From positions 891,501-955,500 of the forward strand of contig NZ_CP146516.1 in the NCBI RefSeq assembly GCF_037081835.1: a stretch of DNA of 64,000 nt, read 5' to 3'. The number at the start of each line of letters is the position of its first letter. Positions within the stretch are counted from its first letter, which is position 1. The stretch is from Spirobacillus cienkowskii. Lineage in GTDB: Bacteria > Bdellovibrionota_B > Oligoflexia > Silvanigrellales > Silvanigrellaceae. Shown here piece by piece: positions 1-7,047 of this stretch. The position numbers and the translations under genes are program-made. The notes under the pieces are model-generated. The model had not been told where the DNA came from. It did not search any database and saw nothing but the letters and a program-made list of their open reading frames with translations.

Positions 1-298
1 TAAATTCAGAATTTAATTGAATGATTTCAGTTTTTAAAATTTCAACTTCTTCTTTATTTACAAAGGATGGACGACCAGAACGTGGTTTATCAAGTAAAAA
101 ATAAATACCATTATTCTTATAGTTTGAAACCCAATAATTTGCCCGTCCTCTTGAAAGGCATAATAAAGTTTCAATCTTTTTTTCAGAAAATCCTACGGAA
201 TATAAAAAAATTATAAATAATCGACGTAAAAGATTAAAACTTAATTTATTTTGAGGTATTCTCTTTAAATCATCCATAAGTTGTTGTACATTATTCAT
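1..298 (-). CDS. IS630-type transposase, N-terminal part (cut by window edge)
   Basis: I translated this from the sequence: an ATG at 298-296 opens a minus-strand frame that has no stop before the window edge (about 99 codons). The protein has a helix-turn-helix region with LCLSRGRANYWVSNYKNNG followed by KPRSGRPS. This order (SRGR..W...Y...G, then a G-R-P linker) is typical of the N-terminal DNA-binding domain of IS630/Tc1-mariner-like transposases. The catalytic DDE part would lie outside the window, so I cannot tell whether the element is intact. Its position beside a toxin gene and gene fragments fits a mobile or decayed island. Confidence 0.6.
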   Translation of the reverse strand, partial: MNNVQQLMDDLKRIPQNKLSFNLLRRLFIIFLYSVGFSEKKIETLLCLSRGRANYWVSNYKNNGIYFLLDKPRSGRPSFVNKEEVEILKTEIIQLNSEF

Positions 299-300
299 TG

Positions 301-348
301 TGCTGCAGTGTCCTTTTATAAAAGAAAGTACGAATGTTAACTGCAGCA
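301..348. repeat. 9-bp inverted repeat upstream of the transposase
   Basis: TGCTGCAGT at 301-309 is exactly repeated in inverted orientation as ACTGCAGCA at 340-348, with 30 bases between. It lies directly upstream of the transposase start. It could be an operator or part of a terminal inverted repeat of the element; the sequence alone does not decide this. Confidence 0.4.
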
Positions 349-411
349 TATCCTGTTTTCAATATTCATCAATTTCCGTATAAATATTTATTTTTGGTTA
401 TCTATGTTGCC

Positions 412-506
412 AACAAACTTAGTGGACGGCGTATAAGAGTGCACAAATTCTTGGAGTTGCAAGAAGTACATTACAAGAAAAATTAAAAATATTAATGATT
501 TCTTAA
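412..506 (+). pseudogene. Fis-type helix-turn-helix remnant (C-terminus of an NtrC-like regulator)
   Basis: From 441 the plus strand reads AQILGVARSTLQEKLKIL and stops at 504-506. This closely matches the C-terminal Fis-type HTH of NtrC-family enhancer-binding proteins (consensus AAxLLGxSRxTLxxKLKxL). The preceding residues NKLSGRRIR, which would continue the helix, are in another frame (about 412-438), so a frameshift separates the two pieces. No AAA+ domain precedes it. I read it as a decayed gene end left by rearrangement. Confidence 0.45.
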
Positions 507-563
507 AAACATAGAATAACAATAAATTAATTTTGGCTAAATTTTAAAAAGTTATTATAATTT

Positions 564-2417
564 TTAATGAACATCAATTTTGTAAATAATAGGAAATATT
601 AAATTATAATAATAGTTTCTTAATCCATTAAAGGCGCTAATGAGTTTGGTTGAGTTGGTTTGATAATCATTGTCAATTTTTGACACTCTATCAGCAAAAA
701 TTTGTGCAGGAGCATTAAATAAAAATTCTTGAACAAAGTTACTGTCGTCATAATATCCGTGATTGTTTGCAGTGTAGACATAGTTTTTATTTAATGTAGA
801 ATTTTTATTAACTCTTAACAAATTAGCGCCAATGTCTGAAATCGCATATCCATTATCATTATCATTTCTATGTAAAATCCATTTAAAACTATTATTAGAT
901 ATTGATTTTGTAGAGCAGTGATGATTTTTTACCCATCCCCAAGAACTGCCTCCTGCTTCTATTAATGATGAAACATAACAGACTGCGGATGAATCAGAAG
1001 AATTTTCAAAAGTTGAGAATAAAATATTGTTATGGGCATTATAATAAGTTTTTTTTCTTTTAAATGCGTCAGGTGGCTTAACTGCATAAATATAGCCCTG
1101 CTCAGTTGGATAAATGACTTCACCGTTTATTGACAACAAATTATCAATAGAAAACTGAATAAAAGGCTCAGTTTGATTTGATTTTAAAACAGCTAAATTA
1201 TTAAGAGATAATATATTTTTATTTGGCTTTACTCTTACATATGCGGTTTTATATGAATTTTCATGTGCATGAAGAATTTTATTTGAAGATGATTTTATAA
1301 AAACTTGATCGTGTTTTGTAAATTCAACTTTCCATAATTGTTTTTTTTCAGATAAGTCGCATAATTGCATTTTAATAAAACTATTGGTATTATTTCCTTC
1401 GGCCTCTGTTAAACAATAATATTGCTCATTGTGTTCATCTTTCGCTTCTGCAATAAGTTGTCCAAATTCCGTAAAATACCAATTGTGAGATTCTGAGCAT
1501 TTAGCAATTCTAACATTATTGTATGGAAATGTTGTGAGGCAGTATTTTTCATCAAAAATATTTTTTACTTCAATTTTAATTGGAAATTTAGTGTTAAATT
1601 TAGTGTCTATTTTGTTATGAAAAGAGTTTGCAAAGCATGTGTGAAGTGCAGAAGGCATTTCTCTTTTTGGGCGGCTTGAAGGTAAGGTGGTAGTGGGATA
1701 CGGCGGTACTCCTGTATTAAAAAGATAAAGTTTTCCAGAATAGTTTGCATTAAGTACACAGCCAGTATTAACAAGCGGATAATCCAATCCATCAACGGTA
1801 CCTAATGGATAAATATTAGGATAAACAGTTGGCATATTGTTTGTTTGGGCATTTAAATTTTGGATGGTTTCTTCGGGGGCGTAGGTGCTTATTTCATGAT
1901 TTAACACATACCGCGTTGCAGACAATATTGTTACAGGAGAAATAAAATAAAGTGCAGTGTATTCGTATTCACGAGTAAAGTGCCATCTTAACGATTCTAA
2001 TCCCGCTCTGCGGCCGGGATGTCTTGTTTCTTGTAGGGTTCTTTCATAGGTTGCAGTGACATCAATAAAGTTACTTTGTGGGATAATTTCATAAATATAA
2101 TATTCTTCTACATTCCAATAAGTACGTGCATATTGTGCCGCGTAGTAAACTGCATAGTCTAAACTCGACGTTGTGCTAATCATTGCGGTTGATGGATCGC
2201 CGCTTTCGTTTTCTATGTGAAGCGCCAAATTAGTATGCCCGTTTCGGGGACGTGAAAAACCATTTTTAAACACTTCGTCTGGTTTTTCTGGTGTTGCGCG
2301 ATAAACAACTTTAGGTACGGGGCGAGAATTGACTGCATAAATGTTTATAGATTTAAGGTTTAGAACAAATAAAAAACATAAAAAAATTAATAAACCGCAA
2401 GAATTTTTAAGACTCAC
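564..2417 (-). CDS. Secreted pertussis-type ADP-ribosyltransferase fused to ricin-type lectin (AB-like toxin)
   Basis: A predicted exported toxin-like protein of 617 aa from a GTG start at 2417. A hydrophobic signal peptide (about 1-28) precedes a domain that aligns with pertussis toxin S1: VYR with Arg40, VFKNGF, a His at 67, the ISTTSS strand (Ser81-Thr82-Thr83) and a glutamate pair E150-Y-E152, where E152 falls on PtxS1 Glu129. The pair forms the E-x-E signature of arginine-directed ADP-ribosyltransferases, whereas pertussis S1 has Q-x-E. Residues 220-261 hold two cysteines around RPKR (249-252), a furin-like site. Residues about 285-390 look like an R-type beta-trefoil lectin (YCLT, C307, W313, YYCLTE, C353, QLW at 360-362). 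Residues about 415-570 form a second Cys/Trp-rich, possibly lectin-like unit. No separate B-subunit gene is adjacent. Target and host are unknown. Confidence 0.75.
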   Translation of the reverse strand: MSLKNSCGLLIFLCFLFVLNLKSINIYAVNSRPVPKVVYRATPEKPDEVFKNGFSRPRNGHTNLALHIENESGDPSTAMISTTSSLDYAVYYAAQYARTYWNVEEYYIYEIIPQSNFIDVTATYERTLQETRHPGRRAGLESLRWHFTREYEYTALYFISPVTILSATRYVLNHEISTYAPEETIQNLNAQTNNMPTVYPNIYPLGTVDGLDYPLVNTGCVLNANYSGKLYLFNTGVPPYPTTTLPSSRPKREMPSALHTCFANSFHNKIDTKFNTKFPIKIEVKNIFDEKYCLTTFPYNNVRIAKCSESHNWYFTEFGQLIAEAKDEHNEQYYCLTEAEGNNTNSFIKMQLCDLSEKKQLWKVEFTKHDQVFIKSSSNKILHAHENSYKTAYVRVKPNKNILSLNNLAVLKSNQTEPFIQFSIDNLLSINGEVIYPTEQGYIYAVKPPDAFKRKKTYYNAHNNILFSTFENSSDSSAVCYVSSLIEAGGSSWGWVKNHHCSTKSISNNSFKWILHRNDNDNGYAISDIGANLLRVNKNSTLNKNYVYTANNHGYYDDSNFVQEFLFNAPAQIFADRVSKIDNDYQTNSTKLISAFNGLRNYYYNLIFPIIYKIDVH

Positions 2418-2423
2418 AATTAA

Positions 2424-2429
2424 CCTCCG
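2424..2429 (-). promoter_or_regulatory. Shine-Dalgarno site that sets the toxin gene start
   Basis: On the minus strand CGGAGG is followed by six bases (TTAATT) and GTG at 2417. A TTG at 2432 in the same frame would place this ribosome binding site inside the coding region, so the GTG is the better start. It also gives the shorter, normal signal peptide n-region. Confidence 0.65.
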
Positions 2430-2523
2430 CAATAAAATTTACCATGTTGCCATAAAAATTTTGATTATATTCATCTTTAACTATTTTTTGTAGTGGTATA
2501 AAATTAAAGATTTATTTTTTTGC

Positions 2524-2928
2524 GTGTGTCATGTGGGGTGGGGAGCTGAATGTGAGTTTCTCTTTTCAAGACGAGTTCTCATCAATGGTTTTGCGGCAAA
2601 GAGGGCTCAATGTGAGAAAAATTCTTTTAAACTCTTGCGCACAGAAGTTCAGCGCATGGCAAAAGAAGGATTAGGTAGTAAACCTAAGTTATTTAAAAAA
2701 CAAAGAAAAAAAATATTGCTTAATAAAAAGCAAAATTTATTAACAAATCAAGTGGTTAACTTTGAACGTGCGATAGAACTTGAATGTCAATTAAAACAAC
2801 AGCTTGGCTATAATTGTCGGGTGTCATTTATAAAATATGGTAGCGGAGAGATTCGAATATTTTTTAAAAATAACAAGGAACTACAAGACATTATTGAAAA
2901 AACAAAGCCAACTAGTCCGCTATTTTAA
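2524..2928 (+). pseudogene. ParB partition protein remnant with a frameshift
   Basis: The C-terminal part of this frame (YNCRVSFIKYGSGEIRIFF then NKELQDIIEK) matches the ParB/Spo0J C-terminal dimerisation domain. Just upstream, KLLRTEVQRMAKEG continues the ParB pattern, but the preceding GLNVRKI (the family's LSVR-x-TE box) is in another frame at about 2582-2626. A frameshift near 2620-2630 therefore splits the gene. The nuclease-like N-terminal domain and central HTH are absent upstream. The 134-aa open frame from a GTG at 2524 is probably not a functional ParB. It may come from a lost plasmid or an old chromosomal copy. Confidence 0.6.
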
Positions 2929-2938
2929 ACAAAAAAAT

Positions 2939-2972
2939 GCCCACGAGCCCTCTTGCGAAGCCTACCGTGGGA
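2939..2972. repeat. GC-rich inverted repeat between ParB remnant and Abi gene
   Basis: CCCACG at 2940-2945 pairs with CGTGGG at 2966-2971 around a 20-base loop. It is strikingly GC-rich for this region. No T-run follows, so it is not a convincing terminator. It could be part of a small structured RNA or a leftover of a mobile element end. Confidence 0.3.
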
Positions 2973-3024
2973 CTGCACTTATAGTATCGCATATTTTTTA
3001 AAAAAGTCAAGGAAAAATTAAGAA

Positions 3025-3738
3025 ATGGAACAAAAGGAATTTGACGAGATTATTGAATGTATATCAGAACCAAGGCTTTCGAGCTATAAAAACGAATCAA
3101 ATATAATTATAGAAAACTATATAGAAATCATACAAAAAAGCCAACAAATTTATCCAGCGTTGCATATCATTGAAGTTATTTTTAGAAATAAAGTACATGT
3201 TGCTGTTGCTGATATTTTAGAAGAAAAAAATTGGTTATTAGAATTTAAAAATGGAAATCCTCTATTAATAGAAACTTTTTCTTCGTTACAAAAAACAACA
3301 CAGACAAATGAAAAAAAAGATCTATACGATTTCTTTAAAGATGAAGTAATAAAAGCTTATGATAATTCATTAAGTACAGCTAAAAAAAATTCACGAAATA
3401 TAATTGAAGGTGATATTATAGCAAGCTTAACTTTTGGTTTTTGGACTGCATTAATGGGCAAACCATTTATAAACATATTAGGTAATAAAGGATTATATAT
3501 AAAAGTATTTAAGGAACTAAAACTTGAATTTAAAGATATAGGGTCTCCTGAATATAATATGAAAATTAATAAAATTAGAGATAATTTAAACAATATTAGG
3601 TCAAATAGAAATAGAGTTTTTCATCACGAAAAACTAAAAAATTATGAAAAAACAGAGAAATTGATCTGGGATACAATTTTAAAAATGTCTAAAATTTCTC
3701 ATGATTTTTTTGTTAGTAAATTCTTGATTAAGAATTGA
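3025..3738 (+). CDS. Abi-family abortive-infection protein (HEPN nuclease fold)
   Basis: A 237-aa protein of the Abi_2/Abi-like family. It shows the family's three landmarks in order: an N-terminal HIIEVIFRNKVH helix (47-58), the LTFGFWTAL block (135-143) and a C-terminal IRSNRNRVFHHE block. The last contains R195-x4-H200, the R-x4-6-H catalytic motif of HEPN ribonucleases. Family members are associated with abortive infection or toxin-antitoxin systems; RNase activity here is inferred. AAGGA at 3009-3013 precedes the ATG. It converges on a small HTH gene and lies about 500 bp from a CRISPR mini-array, so this looks like a small defence cluster. Codon use is AT-rich like its neighbours. Confidence 0.75.
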   Translation: MEQKEFDEIIECISEPRLSSYKNESNIIIENYIEIIQKSQQIYPALHIIEVIFRNKVHVAVADILEEKNWLLEFKNGNPLLIETFSSLQKTTQTNEKKDLYDFFKDEVIKAYDNSLSTAKKNSRNIIEGDIIASLTFGFWTALMGKPFINILGNKGLYIKVFKELKLEFKDIGSPEYNMKINKIRDNLNNIRSNRNRVFHHEKLKNYEKTEKLIWDTILKMSKISHDFFVSKFLIKN

Positions 3739-3792
3739 TATACACACAAATAGAGGTTAATTTATTTATTCTATATGAATATATATAAGCAG

Positions 3793-4116
3793 TTATTTTC
3801 TTTTTTTAAAACTAATCTCTAAATCACAGTTCATAAATTCAGCAATTTCGGCTATAGTCATTAATGTTATATTTTCACTATTATCCATGAGTCTGAGATA
3901 TTGTCTTGATGTCATATCGATGTTTTTACAGAACTCGTTTACACCGATATTGTTTTTTTCTCTGAATGAACTTACTACAGTGATTAAAACATTTTTATTG
4001 TTTGTAAATATATCTTTAATTCTAGTCCATTTCTTTTTTAATTCAAAATCTGAATCATGTTTTACTAATTTATATTCTTTTTTCACTATTTTTCTAGCTG
4101 TTCCCATGTTACACAT
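3793..4116 (-). CDS. Small HTH (XRE-like) DNA-binding protein
   Basis: About 107 aa. The basic N-terminal half (KIVKKEYKLV, KKKWTRIKD) is followed by a helix-turn-helix-like region, IGVNEFCKNIDMTSRQYLRLM and ITLMTIAEIAEFMNCDL, which resembles XRE/Cro-type repressors. ATG codons at 4116 and 4107 and a GTG at 4119 are all possible and none has a strong ribosome binding site; I use 4116. It faces the Abi-type gene tail to tail. It could be the regulator or antitoxin partner of that gene, but convergent orientation is unusual for a toxin-antitoxin pair, so this is only a suggestion. Confidence 0.55.
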   Translation of the reverse strand: MCNMGTARKIVKKEYKLVKHDSDFELKKKWTRIKDIFTNNKNVLITVVSSFREKNNIGVNEFCKNIDMTSRQYLRLMDNSENITLMTIAEIAEFMNCDLEISFKKRK

Positions 4117-4265
4117 CACATATTTTCAAAATAGCTTTTCATAAATTGCATCTTTCTAAAAATATGAACGACAATTATATAATCTTTTAGCATTATAGCC
4201 GTTTGCACATCTCTATTGATATCATCTTTGAATTCTTACTCAAAACGCGTTATCATCTTTGCATA

Positions 4266-4353
4266 TTTCTCAACCGCCTACATGGCGGAAAACGTTTGTT
4301 CATGTCACAGAACAATATTTAACATTTTCTCAACCACCTACATGGCGGAAAAC
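4266..4353 (-). CRISPR. Two-repeat CRISPR mini-array, type I-F-like repeat, one 32-nt spacer
   Basis: Two 28-bp repeats lie at 4266-4293 and 4326-4353 and differ at one base. The spacer at 4294-4325 is exactly 32 nt, giving the 60-bp period typical of type I-F arrays. Read on the minus strand the repeat begins GTTTTCCGCC, ends TTGAGAAA and has a 5-bp stem with a 5-nt loop (CCGCC-ATGTA-GGCGG), the shape of the Cas6f hairpin. The single repeat difference gives a G.U pair in the minus-strand RNA but an A-C mismatch in the plus-strand RNA, supporting minus-strand transcription. No cas genes are in the window. A 63-codon open frame across the array is spurious. Confidence 0.7.
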
Positions 4354-4486
4354 TATCTCAAGTGCAACAATAACCTTAATATACTTAAAGAACGAGTTGC
4401 CGTCTAAGTCTGTAGCAATGTTTTTTACATATTAAAAAAATTTAAAAATATTAAATGCTTATAAAAAAATAAAATAACATTGGTGC

Positions 4487-4511
4487 AAAAAAACTCTCAT
4501 AAGTTTGAGGG
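4487..4511 (-). terminator. Likely terminator of the shikimate kinase gene
   Basis: On the minus strand CCCTCA (4511-4506) pairs imperfectly with TGAGAG (4499-4494) and is followed by seven T residues (4493-4487). It sits just downstream of the aroK stop codon. Confidence 0.5.
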
Positions 4512-4521
4512 AAGTTTAAAT

Positions 4522-5181
4522 TCAAAAGTTCTGTTGATCCTCTATTTCTACTGCCTCTTCTTTTTCTGTCCATTTGCTCGTTTTACGAATTTTTTTAGTC
4601 ATTATATGATAGATATCAGACATATAATCACGGTTGCCAGCTCTACGTTCAATCAATTCTAAATGCAACTTCATCGCATCGAGTGTGTTGTAGGTGGTGT
4701 TAATGACAACATCAGACTGTTCATAAAAATTTGCACGTTGTTCTAAAAGTTCTTCCACTTTTTGTGAAATCTCTTCAAGTGTTTGCAATTGCACAAATAC
4801 AGGACGGAGTTCCTTGTCAGAAAAAATTCTTTTCGAGAGTTCTTGCGGCGATGCTTCTAATGTCACAAGCAAGCCAAGCTTACGTGCAAATGCAATGTTG
4901 TTCGGTTTGAGTAGTGTTCCTCCGCCCATTGCAATGACAAAATTATGACGTCTTTCGAGTTTATTTAAAATTTTTTCTTCAATAGCGCGAAAACCCGGTT
5001 CGCCTTCTTCAAGGAAAAGTTGCGAAATAGATTTTTTTGTTGTGCTTTCTATATAGCTATCAAAATCTAAGAAAAGCCTTCCGCTATGCTGTGCATAGAT
5101 TTTGCCAAAGGTTGTTTTACCGCTAGCAGGCATTCCGGTAAGGATAATATTTTTAAATCTTTTTGCCCAATATTTTGTCAT
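4522..5181 (-). CDS. aroK: Shikimate kinase
   Basis: Phosphorylates the 3-hydroxyl of shikimate with ATP in the chorismate pathway; cytoplasmic. The P-loop GMPASGKTT is at 16-24 (Lys22), the substrate-binding D-x-D (DFDSYIE) at 39-41, FRAIE at 64-68, the GGG loop at 86-88, the lid arginine in ELRP (Arg126) and RANFYEQ with Arg149. The start ATG at 5181 is preceded by GAGGA at proper distance; an in-frame ATG at 5193 lies upstream of that site and is less likely. At 219 aa it is longer than the usual ~170 because of a charged C-terminal tail of about 45 residues of unknown role. It is divergent from the carbonic anhydrase gene. Confidence 0.9.
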   Translation of the reverse strand: MTKYWAKRFKNIILTGMPASGKTTFGKIYAQHSGRLFLDFDSYIESTTKKSISQLFLEEGEPGFRAIEEKILNKLERRHNFVIAMGGGTLLKPNNIAFARKLGLLVTLEASPQELSKRIFSDKELRPVFVQLQTLEEISQKVEELLEQRANFYEQSDVVINTTYNTLDAMKLHLELIERRAGNRDYMSDIYHIMTKKIRKTSKWTEKEEAVEIEDQQNF

Positions 5182-5346
5182 CCTAGTCCTCATTTTGTAT
5201 TCAATGAGAAGACCTCTAAAGATTTGCTCATCAAAGAAATCATTTGTAAACTAAAAGTAAGATAATTGTAAATAAATCTTATTTATTCGTCTAGTCAAAG
5301 TCATTTGCCGTTTGAGTGCATGATGTTCCAACAGGAATTTAAATTT

Positions 5347-6117
5347 ATGTTGTATTTTTACATCTTATTAACTTTATTTTTTATTATTAATAACATTAAT
5401 TTTCCTTATCATAATATCGTTTATGCACAAAACTATGGCTGGGATTATGAAGGAACAGAAGGTCCTGCATATTGGGCAAAGGTGGGTGAAGAACTCACGA
5501 TCTGTGTCATTGGGCGGCAGCAGTCACCAATTGAAATACGGGATTCTGATGCAAAAAAAAATGAAGAATTGCCTAAAATCGAGTTTTTTTACCAAAGTGT
5601 TCCCTTAAAAATTCAAAATAATGGCAAAACGGCACAGATTAATTATCCAAAAGGAAGTTATGTTAAAATTGGTGGGGTAAAGTCTGAATTAATGCAGTTT
5701 CATTTTCATACACCAAGTGAACATTTTATTGGACAAAAGGCTTCTGATATGGAACTGCATTTTGTCAATAAAAAAGAAGATGGCTCTTTGCTTATCATTG
5801 CAGTTCTTATTGAAAGCGGAAAAAATAATACCGCATTAAAAGCGTTGCTTAAAAACTTGCCCTTAGCAAAAGGAACAGAAACTTCATTACCTTATATTAC
5901 AATTAATCCTATAGACTTTCTTCCTGCATCGACAAAGTATTATACTTATAAAGGATCGCTCACCACGCCACCTTGTTTGGAAATGGTGGAGTGGTACATT
6001 TTAAAAGAAAAAATAGAAATTTCCTATGAGCAAGTTAAACAGTTTAGAAAATTATTTCCAATTAACGCGCGTCCCACGCAGCCTTTATTTAGTAGACATA
6101 TTGAGGAAAAAAGCTAA
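5347..6117 (+). CDS. Alpha-class carbonic anhydrase, exported
   Basis: Reversible hydration of CO2, probably in the periplasm. The zinc ligands are visible in QFHFHTPSEH (His119, His121) and MELHF (His138). SLTTPPC carries the two threonines of the active-site wall and Cys210, which can pair with Cys53 as in other bacterial alpha enzymes. A hydrophobic signal peptide precedes VYAQ-NYGWDYEG. The ATG at 5347 has AGGA ten bases upstream; alternative ATGs at 5320 and 5323 would add eight or nine residues to the signal peptide. The stop codon is two bases before the next gene, so it is probably co-transcribed with the GlcNAc kinase. The full alpha-CA fold length is present. Confidence 0.9.
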   Translation: MLYFYILLTLFFIINNINFPYHNIVYAQNYGWDYEGTEGPAYWAKVGEELTICVIGRQQSPIEIRDSDAKKNEELPKIEFFYQSVPLKIQNNGKTAQINYPKGSYVKIGGVKSELMQFHFHTPSEHFIGQKASDMELHFVNKKEDGSLLIIAVLIESGKNNTALKALLKNLPLAKGTETSLPYITINPIDFLPASTKYYTYKGSLTTPPCLEMVEWYILKEKIEISYEQVKQFRKLFPINARPTQPLFSRHIEEKS

Positions 6118-6119
6118 AT

Positions 6120-7016
6120 ATGCAAAATAATTATTTTATTGGAATCGATGGAGGCGGAAGCAAAACACGCTTAAGGCTAGAAGATGCTCAAGGGAATTTG
6201 CTTGCAGAAAGCGTATCTGGACCAGGTAATGTGCGATTGTCAATTGAAGTTACGTGTGCGTCAATTTATGACGCACTAGAACAAGCGCTTGTAAAGGCAA
6301 ATTTAAAATCGCAAAAAAATATTAGGTTGCATATTGGTATGGGATTAGCGGGTTTTGAAGTGCAAACAGCGCGAGAAGAATTTCTTTCTGCATTTCATTA
6401 TTCATTATGTCAAACATTAGAAGTTCACTCTGATGCCGATATTGCATGTTTTGGAGCTCATGGCGGAAAGCCAGGCGCTGTCATAATTGTAGGCACTGGA
6501 GTTGTTGGATTAAAAATAAAAAAACAACAAAAATTACAGGTTGGAGGATGGGGCTTTCCGCACGGGGACGAAGGTGGTGCAGCATGGATTGGGCTCGAAA
6601 CAATTCGAACTCTTTTGCAATTTTGTGATGGACGGGCAAAAACAACGCCTTTGCTAAATTATTTGAAAAAAAAGTTAGGCAATAAAACAGAAGTGATTAA
6701 TCAATGGGCTTGTTATGCAAATGCAACTCAATATGCTGAAATTGCACGCGATGTGTTTTACTACGCGCAAAAGCGTGATGCATTTGCTATCAATATTTTA
6801 AAATGTGCAGCAAAACATATTGAGAAAATTTTTTTGGCTTTAGAAAAGACAGAAAAAACGAATAAAAATAATTTGCCGTATGCGTTGGTTGGTGGTGTTG
6901 TGCCATTTGTGATTGGTTTTTTGCGCCCATCTTTAGTAAGACGACTTGTGACACCTCAAGGTGATTCTTGCGATGGTGCTCTTTTGATGATCAAGCAGCA
7001 ATTTAAACAATGTTAA
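6120..7016 (+). CDS. N-acetylglucosamine kinase, BadF/BadG family
   Basis: ATP-dependent sugar kinase of the ASKHA/BadF family, 298 aa. It has the phosphate-1 motif GIDGGGSKTR near the N terminus, the phosphate-2 motif IIVGTGVVG, and GGWGFPHGDEGGAAWIG, which is typical of GlcNAc or glucosamine kinases of this family. The next gene is nagA, which uses GlcNAc-6-phosphate, so phosphorylation of GlcNAc is the likely activity. Together they would salvage amino sugar from cell wall or chitin. The exact sugar (GlcNAc, GlcN or MurNAc) cannot be read from the sequence. Confidence 0.8.
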   Translation: MQNNYFIGIDGGGSKTRLRLEDAQGNLLAESVSGPGNVRLSIEVTCASIYDALEQALVKANLKSQKNIRLHIGMGLAGFEVQTAREEFLSAFHYSLCQTLEVHSDADIACFGAHGGKPGAVIIVGTGVVGLKIKKQQKLQVGGWGFPHGDEGGAAWIGLETIRTLLQFCDGRAKTTPLLNYLKKKLGNKTEVINQWACYANATQYAEIARDVFYYAQKRDAFAINILKCAAKHIEKIFLALEKTEKTNKNNLPYALVGGVVPFVIGFLRPSLVRRLVTPQGDSCDGALLMIKQQFKQC

Positions 7017-7047
7017 ATTTGTTTTAAATTTATAAAAGAGAAACTAT

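Noticed and set aside
2464-2469. TATAAT-like box upstream of the toxin gene on the minus strand
   Set aside because: The -10 match is good but no -35 element of quality is present; in such AT-rich DNA the box alone is not enough.
4216-4407. 63-codon open frame with a repeated TYMAEN-like motif
   Set aside because: The repetition comes from the two CRISPR repeats; the frame has no ribosome binding site and no other support.
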